Of a DNA stretch of 36,563 nt, positions 32,135 through 36,563 are shown in pieces. Positions within the stretch are counted from its first letter, which is position 1, and each line of letters begins with the position of its first letter. The position numbers were made by a program, and so were the translations under genes. A model generated the notes under the pieces. The model searched no databases. It had not been told where the DNA came from and worked only from the letters and a program-made list of their open reading frames with translations. This DNA comes from Cryobacterium melibiosiphilum (GTDB lineage Bacteria > Actinomycetota > Actinomycetes > Actinomycetales > Microbacteriaceae): contig NZ_QZVS01000088.1 in assembly GCF_003602235.1 (NCBI RefSeq), forward strand, positions 94,642 through 131,204, read 5' to 3'.

Positions 32135-33124
32135 CTAGGATGCCGCCTGGGCGAAGCCGAGTGTGGCATCCGCCAGGTGGCGCAACTCGTCGGGGACCTC
32201 ACGGCCGCTCTTGAGCATTGACTGCGCCCACAGTCGTCCCGCGCGGTACGACGAGCGCACGAGCGGCCCGGAGAGCACACCGAGAAAACCGATTTCTTCA
32301 GCCTCCGCGTTCAATTCGACGAATTCCTCGGGTCGCACCCACCGCGCCACGGGAAGGTGACGAGCGCTTGGGCGCAGATACTGGGTGATGGTGATGATGT
32401 CGGTGCCGGCGTCGTGCAGGTCCTGGAGGGCCTGGCTGACCTCGGCCCGTTCCTCACCCATGCCCAGGATCAGGTTGGACTTGGTGATCAGTCCGGCGGC
32501 GCGGCCCTGGGTGAGCACATCGAGCGAACGGTCGTAGCGAAAAGCGGGACGAACCCGCTTGAAGATTCGCGGCACCGTTTCCACGTTGTGCGCGAAGACC
32601 TCGGGCCGCGCCGAGAATACCTCGGCCAGGTGCTCGGGATTGCCCGAGAAATCGGGGACGAGGATCTCCACACCGGTTCCAGGGCTCTGCTGGTGAATCT
32701 GACGGATGGTTTCGGCGTACAGCCAGGATCCCTCATCGGGCAGATCGTCCCGCGCGACGCCGGTCACGGTGGCGTATCGCAGGTTCATGGACACCACGGA
32801 TTCGCCGACCCGTCGCGGTTCGTCCCGGTCATAATCGGCGGGCTTGCCCGTGTCGATCTGGCAGAAATCACAGCGGCGGGTGCACTGGGAGCCCCCGATC
32901 AGGAACGTGGCTTCGCGGTCTTCCCAGCACTCGAAGATGTTGGGACAGCCGGCTTCCTGACACACGGTGTGCAGCCCCTCGCTCTTCACGAGGTTCTGCA
33001 GTTTGCGGTACTCCGGACCCATCTTGGCGACCGTCTTGATCCACTCCGGCTTGCGTTCGATGGGGGTTTCGGCGTTACGAATTTCGAGCCGCAGCAGTTT
33101 GCGGCCTTCGGGGACGGCGCTCAT
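32135..33124 (-). CDS. lipA: Lipoyl synthase
   Basis: The 329-aa radical-SAM enzyme inserts two sulfur atoms into octanoyl groups on lipoyl domains. The auxiliary cluster motif is [12 protein letters not shown] and the radical-SAM motif CTRRCDFC; the family also shows [31 protein letters not shown] and the C-terminal RSSYRAG serine ligand. ATG 33124 overlaps the lipB stop as ATGA, so the pair is translationally coupled; the upstream open frame lies in the lipB tail and is not real. Together with LipB it provides the cofactor for the acyltransferase gene at the right end of the window. Confidence 0.97.
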   Translation of the reverse strand: MSAVPEGRKLLRLEIRNAETPIERKPEWIKTVAKMGPEYRKLQNLVKSEGLHTVCQEAGCPNIFECWEDREATFLIGGSQCTRRCDFCQIDTGKPADYDRDEPRRVGESVVSMNLRYATVTGVARDDLPDEGSWLYAETIRQIHQQSPGTGVEILVPDFSGNPEHLAEVFSARPEVFAHNVETVPRIFKRVRPAFRYDRSLDVLTQGRAAGLITKSNLILGMGEERAEVSQALQDLHDAGTDIITITQYLRPSARHLPVARWVRPEEFVELNAEAEEIGFLGVLSGPLVRSSYRAGRLWAQSMLKSGREVPDELRHLADATLGFAQAAS

Positions 33125-33855
33125 GCGGGCACTCCTTCGGTCGTGGCAACGGCGGGGGAGACGGTTGCGGGGGAAGCTGTAGCGGGGGAGACGGTTATGG
33201 GGGTACGGGTAGGGGTAGGCGTGGGCGCGTGGGGGAACGCGGCGAGAAATGCAGCCTCGATGGGTGCGACGAGCTCGGCGGTGTCGACGTGTCGGCCGAG
33301 AACCCGGGACATTGTCGTCACTCCGGCGTCGCGGATTCCGCACGCGATGATGTTGGCGTAGGCGTCGAGGGAATTGCCGCAGTTCAGAGCGAAACCGTGC
33401 ATGGTGACGCCCTCGGCAACACGGATGCCGATGGCGGCAATTTTCTCTTCGAGGTCGGCCGGGCCGACCCAGACTCCGGATCGCCCGGCGACCTGCACGC
33501 CGTCAATGCCGAAATCGGCCAGCACCGAGATCAGCAGGTGCTCGAGAGTGCGCACGTACTGCACCACATCAATGGGATCATGGAGCCGAAAGATGGGATA
33601 GCCCACGAGTTGGCCGGGGCCGTGCCAGGTGATCTTGCCCCCACGGTCAACGTCGATGACGTCGGTCCCGTCGCTGGGGCGCTCCTCCGGAAGCGTGCGC
33701 TTACCGGCGGTGTACACCGCGGGATGTTCCAGCAGGATGAGTGTGTCCGGTCTCTCTCCCGAGACGACGGAACGGTGGACTGCGCGTTGGAGCTCAAGGC
33801 CCTCAACATACGGCACGGAGTTGGCGCTTAGCCCCGCGACGACAAAGTCGAGCAT
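33121..33855 (-). CDS. lipB: Lipoyl(octanoyl) transferase
   Basis: The 244-aa enzyme moves octanoyl from ACP onto lipoyl domains. Visible motifs are [38 protein letters not shown] and [11 protein letters not shown], with the catalytic Lys138 (EEKIAAIG) and Cys172 (IIACGI). Residues about 211-244 form a Pro/Thr/Ser/Ala tail (TPTPTRTP, then [10 protein letters not shown]) that is not part of the fold; it is coded by imperfect DNA repeats and runs into the lipA start. ATG 33855 is 6 nt after TAGACT, suggesting a leaderless lipB-lipA mRNA. Confidence 0.95.
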   Translation of the reverse strand: MLDFVVAGLSANSVPYVEGLELQRAVHRSVVSGERPDTLILLEHPAVYTAGKRTLPEERPSDGTDVIDVDRGGKITWHGPGQLVGYPIFRLHDPIDVVQYVRTLEHLLISVLADFGIDGVQVAGRSGVWVGPADLEEKIAAIGIRVAEGVTMHGFALNCGNSLDAYANIIACGIRDAGVTTMSRVLGRHVDTAELVAPIEAAFLAAFPHAPTPTPTRTPITVSPATASPATVSPAVATTEGVPA

Positions 33856-33861
33856 GCGGTC

Positions 33862-33867
33862 AGTCTA
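33862..33867 (-). promoter_or_regulatory. lipB: -10 box of lipB-lipA (leaderless)
   Basis: TAGACT on the minus strand ends 6 nt before ATG 33855; no ribosome site. Confidence 0.55.
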
Positions 33868-33958
33868 CGCGTTCCTCCACAGGCGCGAATTCCGAGCGAG
33901 TGTGCCCCGGAGTTCATTTCTGACGGCTCGGCGGCGCCGGCGGGCGCACGATGGCAGC

Positions 33959-35518
33959 ATGAGAATCCGCCATCCGACAGAATATTCACTCTCCGCAGTG
34001 CCAGTGCCGGATAGTCCCGCCGGGCTGAGCATCCCGGCTGATATCGCCGGCTACGCGGTGGTCCGCCGTCTGGGTGAGGGGCGGCACAGCGATACCTACC
34101 TCGGCCACTCGGCGGCGAGTGGTTCGGGCCAGGTTGCGCTCAAGGTCTTCCGTGCCGACACTGATGCCGCGGCCATCGAGCGCCAGATCACCGCCCTCGC
34201 CGTCGCGAGGCCCGGGTTGCCGCACCTGATTGACGTGGCGTCGCTGCCGGACGGTCGAGTGTGTGTTGTGCTCGAGCGTCTCCAGGGAGATTCACTGGCC
34301 CATTACCTGACGCGCTATGGTCCTCTTGGCGCGGGAGAGGCCGTGACTATCCTCGCTCCGGTGGTCGTCGCCCTACGTTCCCTGCACGAAGCGGACCTGG
34401 TGCACACGGGTTTGAGCCAAGCCTCGATTGTGATCGCGGCCCAGGGACGTCCGGTTCTGCTCGGGCTCGGTTCGCTTGGCACGCTGCCCTCGACGGGTGC
34501 GGATCGGGTGGCTCTCCTTCGGGCGGACTATGGCCGACTGGCGGTTCTGGTGACCGGAGTCCTCGACGAGCTCGGTCAGGACCAGGCACGGTTTGCCGGG
34601 CGAACCGCTCTCGTCGCCCTCATCGATGCGGCGGTGAGAGCGACACCATTCATGCCCTGCCTGCTCCAGCTCGAGCGCCATTTCTTTGACTGGGCGCCCG
34701 CGACGGCCCTCTCCTACGGGCGGAACGCTGCGCCCGACTCGCCGCGCTGTGACGGTGCGCGCACGGGCGGACCCCGTCCAGACCCGCCCGGGCTGTCGAC
34801 GACGACGGACGCCGTTCCCCGTCCCACCGGATTCGACGAGGCGGTCCGGGGCCTCGGCCTGGCCGCGGACGCAGCCGAGCATCTACGAGTGTTCATGGTG
34901 GTCGGCCAGCAGCTTCGCTTCCGTCTGTCGGCGCAGCTCGCGCGCCCGTGGCGATGGGTGACCGGGAAAGTTAGACGTGAGCCTCGCTCTCGTCAGCGGC
35001 ACCGGACCCGCGTCGTGTACGCCGCGAGTGTGGCGACCGCGGCGACGGTCGCGGCGCTCGTGCTGCTTCCGTCCGCAGCCCCGGAGGCCACAGACCCGAC
35101 CGTTCCGCCGCCCCCGGCCGCCACGGTCCCCGTCGCACCCGCCAGCGACGCGGTCGCGCTGACCTCGGACGACCCCGTGGCGGCCGTGCGAGTGCTGCTT
35201 ACGCTGCGCGCCCAGTGCCTGTCCGCGGCATCCGTCGCCTGCCTGGACTCCACAGATCAGGCCAGCGGGCCGCTGCTGGCAGCCGACATCCAGCTCATCA
35301 GCACCGCCGAGACTATTGCGGCGTTCACCCTCGGCAGCGACGGAACAGCCGAACTCGTCGAACGCACCGGCAACTCAGCCCTGATTGCGCTGGGCCCGGG
35401 CTCGGCCGTGGCGGGCCCCGCCGGCGACGGCCTCGGGCATGAAAAAAGCCAACCAGCCTCGGCCTTGATCATCAAGGGCGAGGCCGGTTGGCGTCTGCGC
35501 GAGCTATTCGACTACTGA
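33959..35518 (+). CDS. Membrane-anchored pseudokinase (degenerate Ser/Thr protein kinase fold)
   Basis: Residues about 31-245 of this 519-aa protein follow the Hanks kinase fold: a glycine-rich loop VVRRLGEGRHSDTYLG, the ATP-site lysine Lys62 in VALKVF, VCVVLERLQGDSLAHYL and the ADLVHTGLSQASIVI loop. The catalytic HRD has become HTG (149-151) and DFG has become GLG (169-171), so phosphotransfer is not expected. A polar linker (255-350) precedes one membrane helix (about 352-372) and an outer domain of about 145 residues after a proline-rich stretch. ATG 33959 starts just before the fold; there is no clear ribosome site. A role as scaffold or sensor, as for mycobacterial pseudokinases of cell-wall regulation, is only a suggestion. 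Confidence 0.8.
   Translation: MRIRHPTEYSLSAVPVPDSPAGLSIPADIAGYAVVRRLGEGRHSDTYLGHSAASGSGQVALKVFRADTDAAAIERQITALAVARPGLPHLIDVASLPDGRVCVVLERLQGDSLAHYLTRYGPLGAGEAVTILAPVVVALRSLHEADLVHTGLSQASIVIAAQGRPVLLGLGSLGTLPSTGADRVALLRADYGRLAVLVTGVLDELGQDQARFAGRTALVALIDAAVRATPFMPCLLQLERHFFDWAPATALSYGRNAAPDSPRCDGARTGGPRPDPPGLSTTTDAVPRPTGFDEAVRGLGLAADAAEHLRVFMVVGQQLRFRLSAQLARPWRWVTGKVRREPRSRQRHRTRVVYAASVATAATVAALVLLPSAAPEATDPTVPPPPAATVPVAPASDAVALTSDDPVAAVRVLLTLRAQCLSAASVACLDSTDQASGPLLAADIQLISTAETIAAFTLGSDGTAELVERTGNSALIALGPGSAVAGPAGDGLGHEKSQPASALIIKGEAGWRLRELFDY
35442..35492 (-). terminator. Intrinsic terminator of the acyltransferase gene, inside the pseudokinase coding end
   Basis: Read on the minus strand, two 22-nt arms (35492-35471 and 35469-35448) pair with only two mismatches and are followed by TTTTTT (35447-35442). 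On the plus strand the same bases code for the last residues of the pseudokinase. Confidence 0.88.
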
Positions 35519-35533
35519 GACACGTGTCGGCGG

Positions 35534-36563
35534 TTAAATGCCCAGGTTGCCTTCGAACGCTCCGGCTTCGAGCCGGGCCTTCATCGTCGTCAGGAAACGA
35601 GCGGCGTCGGCCCCGTCGATGATGCGGTGGTCATACGACAGTGCGAGGTAGACACTCGATCGGATGGCGATCGAGTCGAGACCGTCGTTGGTGACCACGA
35701 GAGGCTTCTTGTACACGATCCCAGTGCCCAGGATCGCGCTCTGCGGCAGGAAGACCACGGGGGTATCGAACAACGCGCCGCGCGAACCCGTGTTGGTCAG
35801 CGTGAAGGTGCCACCGGAGAGCTCATCGGGCTTGAGCTTGTTGTCGCGGGTTCGAGCCGCCAGGTCGGCGATCTGCGCGGCGAAACCGGCCAGGTCGAGG
35901 TCGCCCGCGTTGCGAACGACCGGGGTGAGCAGTCCACGCTCAGTGTCGACGGCAATGCTGATGTTCTCGCTCGCCGGGTAGACGATCGTCTCGCCGTCGA
36001 TCGTGGCATTGACGATCGGGTTCGACTGCAGCGCTTCCGCCGCGGCCAGGGCGAAGAACGGAAGGAACGACAGCTTGTTGCCGGTCTTTGCGGCGAAGTC
36101 GGCCTTGACACGGTCACGCAGCATGGCGACGCGGGTCACGTCCACCTCGACGACCGTCGTCAGCTGGGCGGACGACGTCATCGAGATGACAGCGCGTTCG
36201 GCGACGACCTTGCGCAGCCGGGACATCGGCTGGGTCGTTCCACGCAGCGGCGAAATCTCCACTGCGGGGGCGGCAACGGCTGCTCCGGCGGTGGGGATTG
36301 CGGCGACGATGTCTTCCTTGCGAATGCGCCCACCGACTCCCGTGCCGCTGATCGTCGACAGGTCGACACCGGCGTCGTTGGCGAGCTTGCGCACGATCGG
36401 GGTGACGTAGCCGGAGGTTCCGGCATGCGAACCTCGCGCGGCGGGTGCAGCCACGGGTGCTGCCGCCGGTGCGGGTGCTGCCGCCGGTGCGGGTGCAGCC
36501 GCCGGTGCGGGTGCAGCCGCCGGTGCGGGTGCAGCGGCGGGTGCGGGTGCAGCGGCGGGTGCC
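35534..36563 (-). CDS. sucB: Dihydrolipoamide acyltransferase (E2) of a 2-oxoacid dehydrogenase complex, 5' end outside window
   Basis: About 343 C-terminal residues are visible. An Ala/Pro linker of repeats leads into a peripheral subunit-binding domain (TSGYVTPIVRKLANDAGVD, then GRIRKEDIVAA) and the catalytic acyltransferase domain ending in LALSYDHRIIDGADAARFL, where the His and Asp-Gly of the active site are intact. The lipoyl domains must lie right of the window. In actinobacteria one such E2 (DlaT/SucB) serves pyruvate and sometimes 2-oxoglutarate dehydrogenase; the exact complex cannot be fixed here. It shares the neighbourhood with lipB and lipA, which lipoylate it. The stop is 15 bp from that of the convergent pseudokinase. 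Confidence 0.93.
   Translation of the reverse strand, partial: APAAAPAPAAAPAPAAAPAPAAAPAPAAAPAPAAAPVAAPAARGSHAGTSGYVTPIVRKLANDAGVDLSTISGTGVGGRIRKEDIVAAIPTAGAAVAAPAVEISPLRGTTQPMSRLRKVVAERAVISMTSSAQLTTVVEVDVTRVAMLRDRVKADFAAKTGNKLSFLPFFALAAAEALQSNPIVNATIDGETIVYPASENISIAVDTERGLLTPVVRNAGDLDLAGFAAQIADLAARTRDNKLKPDELSGGTFTLTNTGSRGALFDTPVVFLPQSAILGTGIVYKKPLVVTNDGLDSIAIRSSVYLALSYDHRIIDGADAARFLTTMKARLEAGAFEGNLGI
36456..36563. repeat. 18-bp tandem repeat coding for the E2 Ala/Pro linker
   Basis: Six 18-bp units of the form GGTGCAGCCGCCGGTGCG reach the window edge and encode APAAAP repeats on the minus strand. Units pair off by shared third-position variants, a sign of recent stepwise duplication. More may follow outside the window. 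Confidence 0.9.

Noticed and set aside
33951..33962. A three-codon ATG-GCA-GCA-TGA mini-frame overlapping the pseudokinase ATG
   Set aside because: There is no ribosome site or promoter box at a fitting distance, and such short overlaps arise easily by chance.
36178..36454. A GTG at 36454 as the real start of the acyltransferase
   Set aside because: The frame continues through the Ala/Pro linker to the window edge, and an E2 protein needs lipoyl domains upstream; the gene is cut by the window.

Overview
The window is high-GC DNA from an actinobacterium of the Microbacteriaceae type, most likely a cold-adapted genus such as Cryobacterium. Evidence for this is the gene order aceE-fasR-fabD-fabH-acpP-fabF, the DUF3145 and DUF4191 families, the glnA2-glnE-glnA1 cluster, GAF-ANTAR proteins, many start codons placed 6-7 nt after a TANNNT box, and a secreted ice-binding protein. 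The genus is an inference. It looks like ordinary chromosome: no insertion sequence, prophage, CRISPR array or integrase was seen.

Layout. 1-3.7 kb: the end of an HNH nuclease gene, an exonuclease-degenerate PolA-type polymerase, and a PadR regulator divergent from a DUF3145 gene. 3.7-11.5 kb (minus strand): the type II fatty-acid synthase genes behind their PucR-type regulator and the pyruvate dehydrogenase E1 gene, so acetyl-CoA supply and acyl-chain building share one transcriptional direction. 11.7-12.4 kb: a one-domain peroxiredoxin and tRNA-Val(TAC). 12.5-15.6 kb: four GAF-ANTAR genes in an A-B-A-B order that looks like a duplicated two-gene sensor/antiterminator module. 15.7-18.8 kb: a small unknown protein, DUF427, a Nif3-like protein, a zinc-ribbon coiled-coil protein and RNase P RNA with a clear terminator. 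18.9-21.7 kb: a 933-aa secreted protein with a DUF3494 ice-binding domain, a Thr/Pro linker and Ig-like repeats. 21.9-24.7 kb: polyphosphate glucokinase, methionine aminopeptidase, a SPOR mini-protein and panB. 24.7-30.7 kb: glnA2, glnE and glnA1 (nitrogen assimilation and its covalent control). 30.9-36.6 kb: an RDD membrane protein, a DUF4191 membrane protein, lipB-lipA, a membrane-anchored pseudokinase and the end of a dihydrolipoamide acyltransferase gene. LipB and LipA make the cofactor that this last enzyme carries.

The most unusual items are: a 63-bp palindromic element present twice, whose copies differ mainly by compensatory changes in both an outer and an inner stem; the GAF-ANTAR duplication; the modular ice-binding protein; the pseudokinase, whose 3' coding end contains a near-perfect minus-strand terminator for the neighbouring acyltransferase gene; and a set of overlapping or leaderless promoters, including a map/SPOR pair whose start codons are 12 bp apart. 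No stretch over 300 bp is free of an annotated gene.
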